From contig JAGYOC010000252.1 in the NCBI GenBank assembly GCA_018399795.1, positions 1 to 5,835 of the forward strand: 5,835 nucleotides of DNA, given 5' to 3'. The DNA comes from Dehalococcoidales bacterium (GTDB lineage Bacteria; Chloroflexota; Dehalococcoidia; Dehalococcoidales; UBA5760). Below are positions 1 to 5,835 of this stretch, one piece after another. The number at the start of each line of letters is the position of its first letter. Within the stretch, counting starts at the first letter, position 1. Both the position numbers and the translations under genes were made by a program. The notes beneath the pieces are model-generated. The model ran no database searches, had not been told where the DNA came from, and worked only from the letters and a program-made list of their open reading frames with translations.

Positions 1-2075
1 GTGATATTCCGTTTGATGGGCTCCTCTACGGGAAGATCGTTCGATCTTCCCGTGCACGGGCAATTATAAAGAGTGTGAGCGTACCGGTACTGCCGGAGGG
101 CTATTACTATATCGATGCCAAGGACATTCCGTCCGGCGGCAGAAACCGTATCGAAATGATTAAGGACGACTGGCCGGTATTTGCCGATGGGCACGTACGC
201 TTTATCGGTGAGACCCTCGGTCTTTTGGTCGGTCCCGACCGCAAGGAACTCAACCGTCTGCGAGATGAGGTGAAGGTGGAGTATGAGGATCTTACCCCGG
301 TTTTTTCGATCGAAGAGGCCGAGGCTCTAAAGGGTGGTCCTATTCACGGCGAAGATAATACCTACGCCGATTACCGTCTGCAGAAGGGTGATCCCGATTC
401 CGCTTTTGCCAAGGCTGCACGGGTTATAGAAGATACTGTCCGCACCGGCTTTCAAGAGCATATATATATGGAACCTCAGGGTGTGGTTGCCCGGACCGAA
501 GATGACGGAAAATTGGGGATCTTTTTCTCGGGACAATGTCCATTTTATGTTCGCCATGCCGTCTCAGCTACAATGGGTGTGCCTGAAGATCAAGTCAGGG
601 TACAGCAGGCTGTCACCGGGGGCGCATTCGGTGGAAAAGAGCACTATCCGGATGTGATCTCTACTCCCCTTGCTGTTGCTGCCCGTAAAATCGGCAAGCC
701 GATCGGACTGTTCTTTGACCGGGTTGAAGATATCAGTTTTACTCCCAAGCGCCATCCCAGTGTGACCCATTTCAAAACTGCCCTTGATGAGGACGGTAAC
801 ATTCTTGGAATGGATATAGATGTACGGATTGATGCCGGCGCGTATGAAAGCTGTTCTATGGTAGTGCTGCAGCGGGCGATTTTTTCCGTGAACAGTGTGT
901 ATAATATTCCGAATGTAAAAATACGCGGACGGGCTTTTGCAACCAACAACGTGCCCTCCGATGCCTACCGTGGTTTTGGTGCTCCCCAGGGACTGTTTGC
1001 CATGGAGGTGCACATGAGTCACCTTGCTCGTGCTATAAAAGTAGATGAGCTGAGACTAAAGCAGCAGTATCTTTTGAAGCAGGGGGATCTGACCGTAACG
1101 AACGGCCGGATCCACGAAGAAGTTAAACTGCCGGAAATGATTCAGCGGATTGATGATATGTCCGGCTACAGTAAGAAAATCAAAGAGTATACTCCCGGTT
1201 CATGGAAGGGAGTTGGAATTTCTCTGTTTAACCACGGCAGCGGTTTTACTGGAAACGGTGAACAGGAAATTATTAAGGGAGTGGTTAAAATGCGCAAGCG
1301 CGCCGATGGGCTGGTAGACCTGCTGGTTTCGAATGTGGAGATGGGTCAGGGACTGCAGACCACCTTTCGCAAGATAGCTGCCATGGTACTGGAATTACCG
1401 GTGGATTCGGTAATCTACAACGATCCAAACACCGATTTAGTTCCGGATTCAGGGCCCACCTGCGCCAGTCGTTCGATCGCCATAGTTGGTTACCTGGTAC
1501 AAGAGGCAGCTAAGAAACTGAAAGACCGCTGGGAAGAGAGCGATATAGTTGAAGTGCGGCAGCAGTATGAGCCACCGGAGGGATTGATCCCCTGGGATCA
1601 GGAAAATTTTCAGGGAGACGCCTACCCCTCCTACGGATGGGGAGTGAATGTGATCGAAGTGGAAGTTGATCCTCTTACCTATGAGGTAACTACTAAAGGT
1701 ATTTGGGCGGTTCACGACGTTGGAGTCGCAATTGATGAGAAAGTGGTAGAGGGCCAAGTAGACGGCGGGATTATCCAAGCCCTGGGTTACGGCAGCCTTG
1801 AGAAACTGGAAGTAAAAGAGGGTCGTTTTCAGCAGAAAACCATGGCCGATTACACTATTCCCACTACTATGGATTTTCCTAAAATTAAGAGCGCCCTGGT
1901 GGATAACCCGTATGAATACGGCCCGTTTGGAGCCAAAGGCGCCGGTGAACTGGTATTTGACGGAGCCGCAGCCGCTTTTGCCGATGCAGTACAGATGGCA
2001 ATTAATGGAGATGTGAAGCAGATACCGGTGACTCCTGAGTACATTATGGAGGTGCGCGAAAATGGCCACAATTAG
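1..2075 (+). CDS. Xanthine dehydrogenase-type molybdopterin-binding (catalytic) subunit, 5' end cut by window
   Basis: Large subunit of a cytoplasmic molybdenum hydroxylase that would hydroxylate purines such as hypoxanthine and xanthine, passing electrons to the 2Fe-2S and FAD subunits encoded next. The frame is open to the left edge (first full codon at 3). The residues before the first possible internal start, a GTG at 75, read DIPFDGLLYGKIVRSS, a typical N-terminal motif of this family, so the true start lies upstream, probably by 20-30 codons. About 690 residues are visible. Cofactor and active-site motifs are GGAFGGKE (618-641), AYRGFGAPQ (963-989), GSGFTG (1239-1256), EMGQG (1338-1352), GPTCASRS (about 1452-1475) and GAKGAGE (1929-1949). 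The Glu at 639, Arg at 969, Phe-Thr at 1245-1250 and Glu at 1947 match, by recalled alignment, bovine xanthine oxidase E802, R880, F1009-T1010 and E1261. E802 and R880 are the residues that separate purine from aldehyde oxidisers. The stretch after GPTCASRS is roughly 30 residues shorter than in E. coli XdhA. Exact substrate is not proven. Confidence 0.93.
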   Translation, partial: DIPFDGLLYGKIVRSSRARAIIKSVSVPVLPEGYYYIDAKDIPSGGRNRIEMIKDDWPVFADGHVRFIGETLGLLVGPDRKELNRLRDEVKVEYEDLTPVFSIEEAEALKGGPIHGEDNTYADYRLQKGDPDSAFAKAARVIEDTVRTGFQEHIYMEPQGVVARTEDDGKLGIFFSGQCPFYVRHAVSATMGVPEDQVRVQQAVTGGAFGGKEHYPDVISTPLAVAARKIGKPIGLFFDRVEDISFTPKRHPSVTHFKTALDEDGNILGMDIDVRIDAGAYESCSMVVLQRAIFSVNSVYNIPNVKIRGRAFATNNVPSDAYRGFGAPQGLFAMEVHMSHLARAIKVDELRLKQQYLLKQGDLTVTNGRIHEEVKLPEMIQRIDDMSGYSKKIKEYTPGSWKGVGISLFNHGSGFTGNGEQEIIKGVVKMRKRADGLVDLLVSNVEMGQGLQTTFRKIAAMVLELPVDSVIYNDPNTDLVPDSGPTCASRSIAIVGYLVQEAAKKLKDRWEESDIVEVRQQYEPPEGLIPWDQENFQGDAYPSYGWGVNVIEVEVDPLTYEVTTKGIWAVHDVGVAIDEKVVEGQVDGGIIQALGYGSLEKLEVKEGRFQQKTMADYTIPTTMDFPKIKSALVDNPYEYGPFGAKGAGELVFDGAAAAFADAVQMAINGDVKQIPVTPEYIMEVRENGHN
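28..53. repeat. Perfect 12-bp inverted repeat within the Mo-subunit coding sequence
   Basis: Bases 28-39 (ACGGGAAGATCG) are the exact reverse complement of 42-53 (CGATCTTCCCGT), separated only by TT at 40-41. It lies inside the coding frame, across the codons for part of the conserved YGKIVRSS stretch. In RNA it could form an 11-bp stem with a four-base loop. No known element was recognised; function is unknown and coincidence is possible. Confidence 0.8.
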
Positions 2076-2535
2076 TTTTACAGTAAATGGCACGAGCCAT
2101 GCGATAGATGCCGACCCCTTGCGGCGGCTTTTAGATATCCTGCGGGAAGATTTAAAACTGACCGGAGTGAAGGAAGGCTGTGGAGAGGGTGAGTGCGGTG
2201 CCTGTTCAGTATTAAAGGACGGGGTGCTGGTAAACTCCTGTATGATTCCGATCGGAACCTGTGAGGGGTCTGAAATTATTACCCCCGAGGGTCTCCGTGA
2301 AAGCGCGCAGGGTAAAGCCATTATCGATGCCTATGGCGAATCCGGTGCGGTACAGTGCGGTTTTTGTACTCCCGGAATGATGATGGCCACCGAGGCTCTG
2401 CTGCGGAAAAACCCTTCACCCACTGAAGTGGAGGCCCGCGAAGCATTGTCGGGGAATCTCTGCCGTTGTACCGGTTACGACATGATTATAGACGGTGTGC
2501 TGAAAGCTGCCGAAAGGGGGAAGGGGCTATGGTAG
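2062..2535 (+). CDS. Xanthine dehydrogenase-type 2Fe-2S iron-sulfur subunit
   Basis: Small electron-transfer subunit (157 aa, normal for the family) that carries electrons from the molybdenum centre to FAD. The N-terminal ferredoxin-like domain (about residues 1-75) has the plant-type cluster ligands C40, C45, C48 and C60 in CGEGECGAC and a later Cys. The C-terminal helical domain (about 85-157) has the second cluster ligands C99 and C102 in CGFCTPGMMM, plus C134 and C136 in NLCRCTGY. All eight cysteines are present, so both clusters should assemble. The ATG overlaps the end of the Mo-subunit gene by 14 bases, and GGAGG at 2048-2052 sits 9 bases before it, suggesting translational coupling. 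In E. coli XdhD, as recalled, this domain is fused to the Mo domain; here it is a separate gene. A different hydroxylase of the same superfamily (for example nicotinate- or aldehyde-type) cannot be excluded from this subunit alone. Confidence 0.96.
   Translation: MATISFTVNGTSHAIDADPLRRLLDILREDLKLTGVKEGCGEGECGACSVLKDGVLVNSCMIPIGTCEGSEIITPEGLRESAQGKAIIDAYGESGAVQCGFCTPGMMMATEALLRKNPSPTEVEAREALSGNLCRCTGYDMIIDGVLKAAERGKGLW
2513..2526 (+). promoter_or_regulatory. Ribosome binding region deciding the FAD-subunit start
   Basis: An all-purine run (AAAGGGGGAAGGGG) lies 2 bases before ATG 2529, with AGGGGG at 2515-2520 at a usable distance of 8 bases. It supports 2529 over the upstream in-frame ATG at 2466. 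It lies inside the last codons of the 2Fe-2S gene. Confidence 0.6.
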
Positions 2536-3389
2536 ACTCTTATCGACCGCTTTCACTGAAAGAGGCGCTCGAGCTGCGGGCAGACAAGGGGGCGCTGCCC
2601 TTTGCCGGAGGAACCGATCTGATGGTTCGTTATCGCTACGAATCGGGCGCTATTCCCGATTATCCGCAGCCAATCATGTTCGTAAGTCATTTGGATGATC
2701 TGCGCAAAATTCGCAGGATCGATCATGGGCTTTCAATAGGCGCTGCAGTAACAATGACCGAGGTGCTTGACCACGATGAGGTGCCGAAAATCTTGAAAGA
2801 GGCGCTGCTGACCATTGCCGCTCCGGGCTTGCGGAATACTGCAACCATTGCCGGAAACATTTGTAATGCTTCTCCGGCGGGCGATTCAATCTGTGCCCTC
2901 TATGCACTTGATGCGGGGGTGAAATTGCAGAGCCCCGGGGGTGAGCGTATTATGCCGCTCTATCAGTTTATTACCGGTCCGGGTAAAACAGACCTCCACG
3001 CAAATGAGATTTTAACCGAGATCATAATTCCGAAGGACCGCTCTACAATTCATCTGTTCAAAAAGGTGGGGACCCGTCGGGCAAATGCTCTGTCGAAGCT
3101 TACCCTTTCTGCAGTGGCCCGTATAAGCGATAGCCGCATCGATGAAATCCGAATTGCAGTTGGAGCAGTTGCTCCGACCGTGGTTCGTTCTCTGGAGCTG
3201 GAGAAGAAAATGGAGGGCCGAAGTCTTAAGGATGTTGCTCTCGAAGCAGAGGATATTCTGCGTGACTATGATGCTCTCGTGCAGCCGATTGATGACCAGC
3301 GGTCAACCGCAGTGTATCGCAAGCGGGTAGCTATGAACCTGGTGCGCCACTTTTTACTAGGAGTGGTTCTGCAGCAGAAGGGAGCTTAA
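2529..3389 (+). CDS. Xanthine dehydrogenase-type FAD-binding subunit
   Basis: Flavoprotein subunit (286 aa, close to the 290 or so usual for XdhB or CoxM-type proteins) that takes electrons from the 2Fe-2S subunit and passes them to NAD+ or another acceptor. The N-terminal FAD domain shows FAGGTDLMV at residues 25-33 and TIAGNICNASPAGDS at 106-120, the two standard FAD-binding motifs of the molybdopterin dehydrogenase FAD family. The C-terminal CO dehydrogenase flavoprotein domain begins near residue 175 and includes KKVGTRRANALSK. The start is taken as ATG 2529 rather than the in-frame ATG 2466. The earlier start would add 21 residues that are only the out-of-frame reading of the conserved 2Fe-2S C-terminus, and a purine-rich ribosome binding stretch directly precedes 2529. 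The gene overlaps the 2Fe-2S gene by 7 bases. The Mo, 2Fe-2S, FAD order differs from E. coli xdhABC (Mo, FAD, 2Fe-2S). Confidence 0.94.
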   Translation: MVDSYRPLSLKEALELRADKGALPFAGGTDLMVRYRYESGAIPDYPQPIMFVSHLDDLRKIRRIDHGLSIGAAVTMTEVLDHDEVPKILKEALLTIAAPGLRNTATIAGNICNASPAGDSICALYALDAGVKLQSPGGERIMPLYQFITGPGKTDLHANEILTEIIIPKDRSTIHLFKKVGTRRANALSKLTLSAVARISDSRIDEIRIAVGAVAPTVVRSLELEKKMEGRSLKDVALEAEDILRDYDALVQPIDDQRSTAVYRKRVAMNLVRHFLLGVVLQQKGA

Positions 3390-3398
3390 GGAGAAAGT

Positions 3399-4763
3399 AT
3401 GGCAAGAATATTACTAAAAGATATCTACTATTTGCACACCTCCGCTGATGCTGAGGCTCAGCGCGGGGTGGATGTACTGATACAAGAAAATCGTATCCAG
3501 AAGATAGCCAAGAACATAGATTTTAGTCCCGGCGGCGATGATCGGGTGGTAGATTGTTCACAACATGTGGTAGTACCCGGCTTTATAAACACCCATCACC
3601 ATTTTTATCAAACCCTAACCAGAAATATTCCGGCGGTACAGAATGCGAAACTGTTTGACTGGCTGGTGTATTTATACGATGTCTGGAAAAAAATTGACGA
3701 GGATGGGATTTACTACTCTTCATTACTGGCAATGGGCGAGCTGCTGAAAACCGGCTGTACCACCAGTACTGATCATCACTATCTTTATCCGGATAATTTC
3801 TCTGGTGACTTAATGGGCTTGCAGTTTAAAGCTGCGGATACCCTGGGAATGCGTTTTTCTCCAACCCGCGGATCAATGTCTCTGGGTAAAAAAGACGGTG
3901 GACTTCCTCCCGATTCGGTGGTGCAGACCGAAGAGGAAATCCTTCAGGATAGTGAACGGGTTATACAGCAGTATCATGATGACAGTGAGATGTCGATGCG
4001 CAAGATTGTGCTGGCCCCCTGCAGCCCCTTCAGTGTAACCGAGAAACTTATGAAGCAGTCGGCGGAGCTTGCTCGGAAATACGGAGTGAGGCTGCACACC
4101 CATGTGGCTGAGACTTTTGATGAAAATGATTTCTGTGTGGAAGTATATGGTCGTCGGCCGTTGAAACTCATGGAGGATACCGGCTTTATCGGGGATGATG
4201 TCTTTTACGCCCACGGCATTCACTTTAATGATGAAGAGCTTGATATACTGGCGAAAACCGGTACACATATAGCGCATTGCCCTTCCAGTAACATGCGGCT
4301 TGGATCAGGCATCTGCCGGGTAACCGAGATGCTGCCGAAGAATATAAATGTAGGTTTGGCGGTGGACGGATCGGCCTCGAATGATGCCTCGGATATGCTT
4401 GGGGAGATGCGGAATGCCCTGCTCCTGCAGCGAGTAAAGTACGGGGCCGAGGCAGTCACAGCCCGCGATGTTTTCCGTCTTGCCAACGAAAACGGGGCCA
4501 AATTGCTCGGTTTCCCAAAAATCGGCCAACTGAAAGAGGGCTGGGCGGCGGATATGGCTATTTTTGATGTACATAAGCTGGAGTATGCCGGATCCCTCTC
4601 CGACCCGTTGGCGGCATTGTTGTTTTCCGGCTACAACCACGGCACGGATTACACCATAGTGAATGGAAAAGTTGCGGTGGAACATGGCCGCTTAGTCGGT
4701 TTCCCGGAGGAAGAGCTTACGAAAAAGGCGAATCAGATTGCCGCTCGTTTGCTAGAGGACTAA
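3399..4763 (+). CDS. Amidohydrolase, 8-oxoguanine deaminase / hydroxydechloroatrazine ethylaminohydrolase-like
   Basis: Metal-dependent deaminase of the cytosine/guanine deaminase branch of the amidohydrolase superfamily, 454 aa, full length. The likely reaction is hydrolytic removal of an amino group from a purine; characterised close relatives convert 8-oxoguanine to urate and ammonia. Metal and catalytic residues visible are H66 and H68 in INTHHHFYQ, H235 and E238 in HTHVAET, H272 in YAHGIHF and D323 in VDGSASND. Other hallmarks are TSTDHHYLYP (about 122-131), TRGSMSLG (156-163), APCSPFSV (206-213) and HCPSSNMRLGSGI (293-305). These match the 8-oxoguanine deaminase subgroup as I recall it better than E. 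coli SsnA, which has different residues around the first His motif and the SNM motif, so I do not call it ssnA. The start is ATG 3399 with AAGGAG at 3388-3393. It follows the FAD gene by 9 bases, so it is very probably cotranscribed. Alternatives are guanine deaminase or another aminopurine or triazine deaminase. Confidence 0.88.
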   Translation: MARILLKDIYYLHTSADAEAQRGVDVLIQENRIQKIAKNIDFSPGGDDRVVDCSQHVVVPGFINTHHHFYQTLTRNIPAVQNAKLFDWLVYLYDVWKKIDEDGIYYSSLLAMGELLKTGCTTSTDHHYLYPDNFSGDLMGLQFKAADTLGMRFSPTRGSMSLGKKDGGLPPDSVVQTEEEILQDSERVIQQYHDDSEMSMRKIVLAPCSPFSVTEKLMKQSAELARKYGVRLHTHVAETFDENDFCVEVYGRRPLKLMEDTGFIGDDVFYAHGIHFNDEELDILAKTGTHIAHCPSSNMRLGSGICRVTEMLPKNINVGLAVDGSASNDASDMLGEMRNALLLQRVKYGAEAVTARDVFRLANENGAKLLGFPKIGQLKEGWAADMAIFDVHKLEYAGSLSDPLAALLFSGYNHGTDYTIVNGKVAVEHGRLVGFPEEELTKKANQIAARLLED

Positions 4764-4778
4764 TGCTGGAGGACTAAT
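4751..4778. repeat. 14-bp tandem repeat spanning the amidohydrolase stop codon
   Basis: GCTAGAGGACTAAT (4751-4764) is followed at once by GCTGGAGGACTAAT (4765-4778), with one difference (A at 4754, G at 4768). Copy 1 encodes the last residues LED and the TAA stop. Because 14 is not a multiple of three, copy 2 repeats the LED-stop reading in another frame, after an ATG that overlaps the stop (TAATG). Copy 2 also contains GGAGG (4768-4772) with no gene start behind it. It looks like a slipped-strand duplication. Confidence 0.85.
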
Positions 4779-4788
4779 ACGTACCCTA

Positions 4789-4832
4789 TAGGCCGGGCTA
4801 ATTCAGGCTCGGTCTGGATAAATATTTTATTT
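4789..4832 (+). terminator. Possible weak terminator or attenuator hairpin between the amidohydrolase and ygeW
   Basis: Bases 4789-4799 can pair with 4806-4816 around the loop AATTCA (4800-4805), giving 11 pairs of which 4 are G-U. The strongest part is 4793-4798 with 4807-4812. The AT-rich stretch ATAAATATTTTATTT follows, starting 2 bases after the stem. The G-U pairs exist only in the plus-strand transcript, which fits a plus-strand RNA element. The T run is interrupted, so read-through is likely. It might instead be an RNA processing or stabilising hairpin. Confidence 0.35.
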
Positions 4833-4853
4833 CGAACACATTAATTAGGATCT

Positions 4854-4858
4854 GGAGG
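4854..4858 (+). promoter_or_regulatory. Ribosome binding site of the YgeW-like gene
   Basis: GGAGG lies 7 bases before ATG 4866, an ideal spacing. The in-frame TAA at 4842-4844 rules out a longer N-terminus. The gene therefore has its own strong ribosome binding site, unlike the overlapping genes upstream. No convincing -35/-10 promoter pair was found in the 102-base gap, although 4819-4847 is AT-rich. Confidence 0.8.
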
Positions 4859-4865
4859 ATACAGA

Positions 4866-5835
4866 ATGGACAAGATTGGAATCGAAGAGATGATTCGCTC
4901 GCTGGGGCGCCTGCGTGCTGAAGACATGTACTTGAACGACTTTTTTCTCACATGGGACAAAAGCGACGATGAAATTCAGGCTACATATAAGGTAGCTGAG
5001 ATTTTACGTGCCCTGCGGCAAAATAATATTTCAACCAACGTATTTGACAGCGGCTTGGCAATTTCCCTTTTTCGGGACAACTCAACCCGCACGCGGTTTA
5101 GTTATGCCAGTGCTGCAAATATGCTGGGATTGGAAATTCAGGATTTGGATGAAGGGAAAAGCCAGATTGCCCACGGTGAAACCGTGCGCGAGACTGCCAA
5201 TATGATCTCTTTTATGGCGGATGTAATTGGTATCCGCGATGATATGTACATTGGTAAAGGGCACACTTATATGCAGGAGGTCTCCCAGTCGGTATATCAG
5301 GGTTACCTGGACGGAGTACTTGAACAGCGCCCAAGCCTGGTGAACCTGCAGTGTGATATTGACCACCCGACCCAGTCAATGGCGGATATGGCCCACATAA
5401 TCAACCACTTCGGAGGCGTCGAGAACCTGAAGGGCAAAAAGATTGCCATGACCTGGGCCTACAGCCCCTCTTACGGGAAGCCCCTGTCGGTACCCCAGGG
5501 AATTGTTGGTCTGATGTCCCGCTTTGGCATGGATGTAAGCCTGGCCCATCCGGAAGGCTACAATATTATGCCTGAGGTTGAGCAGGTTGCTGCCACAAAT
5601 TCCGAGCACAGCGGCGGTTCTTTTACCCGGGTAAACAGTATGGAAGAGGCTTTTCAGGATGCTGATATTGTGTATCCCAAGAGCTGGGCACCCTTTTCTG
5701 TAATGGAAGAACGGACCAAGCTGGTTGAACAGGGTGACGATGCCGGACTAAAAGCCCTCGAACAGCGCGGGCTTGAAAATAACAAGAAATACATGGATTG
5801 GGAATGCACCGAGGATCTAATGAAGAAGACCCGCG
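4866..5835 (+). CDS. ygeW: YgeW-family knotted carbamoyltransferase, 3' end cut by window
   Basis: Member of the aspartate/ornithine carbamoyltransferase superfamily, closely resembling E. coli YgeW, a catabolic transcarbamylase. It would transfer a carbamoyl group between a ureido compound and phosphate, recovering carbamoyl phosphate (and so ATP) during purine or allantoin-type nitrogen breakdown; its natural substrate is not established by this sequence. The frame is open to the right edge and shows 323 residues; E. coli YgeW is recalled at about 396, so some 75 residues are missing. The carbamoyl-phosphate domain has FRDNSTRTR at 69-77, GKSQIAHGETVRETANMIS at 97-115 and DIDHPTQSMAD at 164-174. 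The second domain begins with LKGKKIAMTWAYSPSYGKP (188-206) and later has DADIVYPKSWAP. The HCLP motif expected near the C-terminus lies beyond the window. DLDEGKSQIAHGET and TWAYSPSYGKP separate it from biosynthetic aspartate and ornithine carbamoyltransferases. It lies 102 bases after the amidohydrolase, on the same strand. Confidence 0.95.
   Translation, partial: MDKIGIEEMIRSLGRLRAEDMYLNDFFLTWDKSDDEIQATYKVAEILRALRQNNISTNVFDSGLAISLFRDNSTRTRFSYASAANMLGLEIQDLDEGKSQIAHGETVRETANMISFMADVIGIRDDMYIGKGHTYMQEVSQSVYQGYLDGVLEQRPSLVNLQCDIDHPTQSMADMAHIINHFGGVENLKGKKIAMTWAYSPSYGKPLSVPQGIVGLMSRFGMDVSLAHPEGYNIMPEVEQVAATNSEHSGGSFTRVNSMEEAFQDADIVYPKSWAPFSVMEERTKLVEQGDDAGLKALEQRGLENNKKYMDWECTEDLMKKTR

Noticed and set aside
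75..77. GTG at 75 as the start of the molybdopterin subunit
   Set aside because: The frame stays open to the left edge and codes for conserved family sequence before this codon, so the gene is cut by the window and does not start here.
305..314. Palindrome TTCGATCGAA and other CGATC-rich sites
   Set aside because: Short palindromes of this size recur by chance, and they lie in ordinary coding sequence with no regular spacing.
1585..1600. Inverted repeat TGATCCC-CT-GGGATCA inside the Mo-subunit gene
   Set aside because: Seven-base arms are expected by chance in a window of this size, and nothing around it suggests a role.
1449..2321. Long minus-strand open frame (290 codons)
   Set aside because: It lies opposite two well-conserved genes, crosses their boundary and shows no recognisable domain. 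It is a composition shadow, as are the minus-strand frames at 564-1022, 3873-4277 and 4305-4685.
2466..2528. ATG at 2466 as the FAD-subunit start
   Set aside because: The added 21 residues are the out-of-frame reading of the conserved 2Fe-2S C-terminus and do not resemble the family N-terminus. ATG 2529 has the ribosome binding stretch and the expected length.
3142..3330. Short plus-strand frame inside the FAD gene, and a similar one at 5008-5205 inside ygeW
   Set aside because: Both are out-of-frame readings of conserved coding sequence with no family resemblance.
4819..4847. Sigma-70 promoter for ygeW in the AT-rich part of the gap
   Set aside because: Several TATAAT-like words occur, but none has a reasonable TTGACA-like partner at 16-18 bases.
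4764..4865. Purine or xanthine riboswitch upstream of ygeW
   Set aside because: The gap is long enough, but I could not find the conserved core of the purine riboswitch, and only one simple hairpin is visible.

Overview
The window holds part of one plus-strand operon for purine breakdown. It contains the three subunits of a xanthine dehydrogenase-type molybdenum hydroxylase, a guanine or 8-oxoguanine deaminase-type amidohydrolase, and the first four fifths of a YgeW-type carbamoyltransferase. Both edge genes are cut by the window. No tRNA, rRNA, CRISPR array, transposase or phage gene was seen.

Layout: the molybdopterin subunit enters from the left edge (1-2075) and overlaps the 2Fe-2S subunit (2062-2535) by 14 bases. 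That gene overlaps the FAD subunit (2529-3389) by 7 bases. Nine bases later comes the amidohydrolase (3399-4763). A 102-base gap (4764-4865) then holds a tandem repeat at the amidohydrolase stop, a G-U-rich hairpin with an AT-rich tail, and the ribosome binding site of the YgeW-like gene (4866 to beyond the right edge). All genes lie on the plus strand. The minus-strand open frames are shadows.

How the genes fit together: the hydroxylase would oxidise hypoxanthine or xanthine towards urate. The amidohydrolase is of the family that deaminates 8-oxoguanine to urate, so both activities can meet at urate. YgeW belongs to the catabolic transcarbamylases found in anaerobic urate and purine degradation clusters such as the E. 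coli yge/xdhD region. Missing partners (ygeX, ygeY, hyuA, ygfK, Mo-hydroxylase maturation genes) would be expected outside the window; this is inference.

Organism: a bacterium with fairly balanced base composition, strong GGAGG-type ribosome binding sites and tight gene packing. The YgeW-type gene set points to an anaerobe or facultative anaerobe; a spirochaete or a clostridial-type Firmicute is plausible. The sequence alone does not settle the taxon. Overall this looks like a recognisable metabolic operon. The less ordinary details are a perfect 12-bp inverted repeat inside the first gene and the small structures around the amidohydrolase stop.
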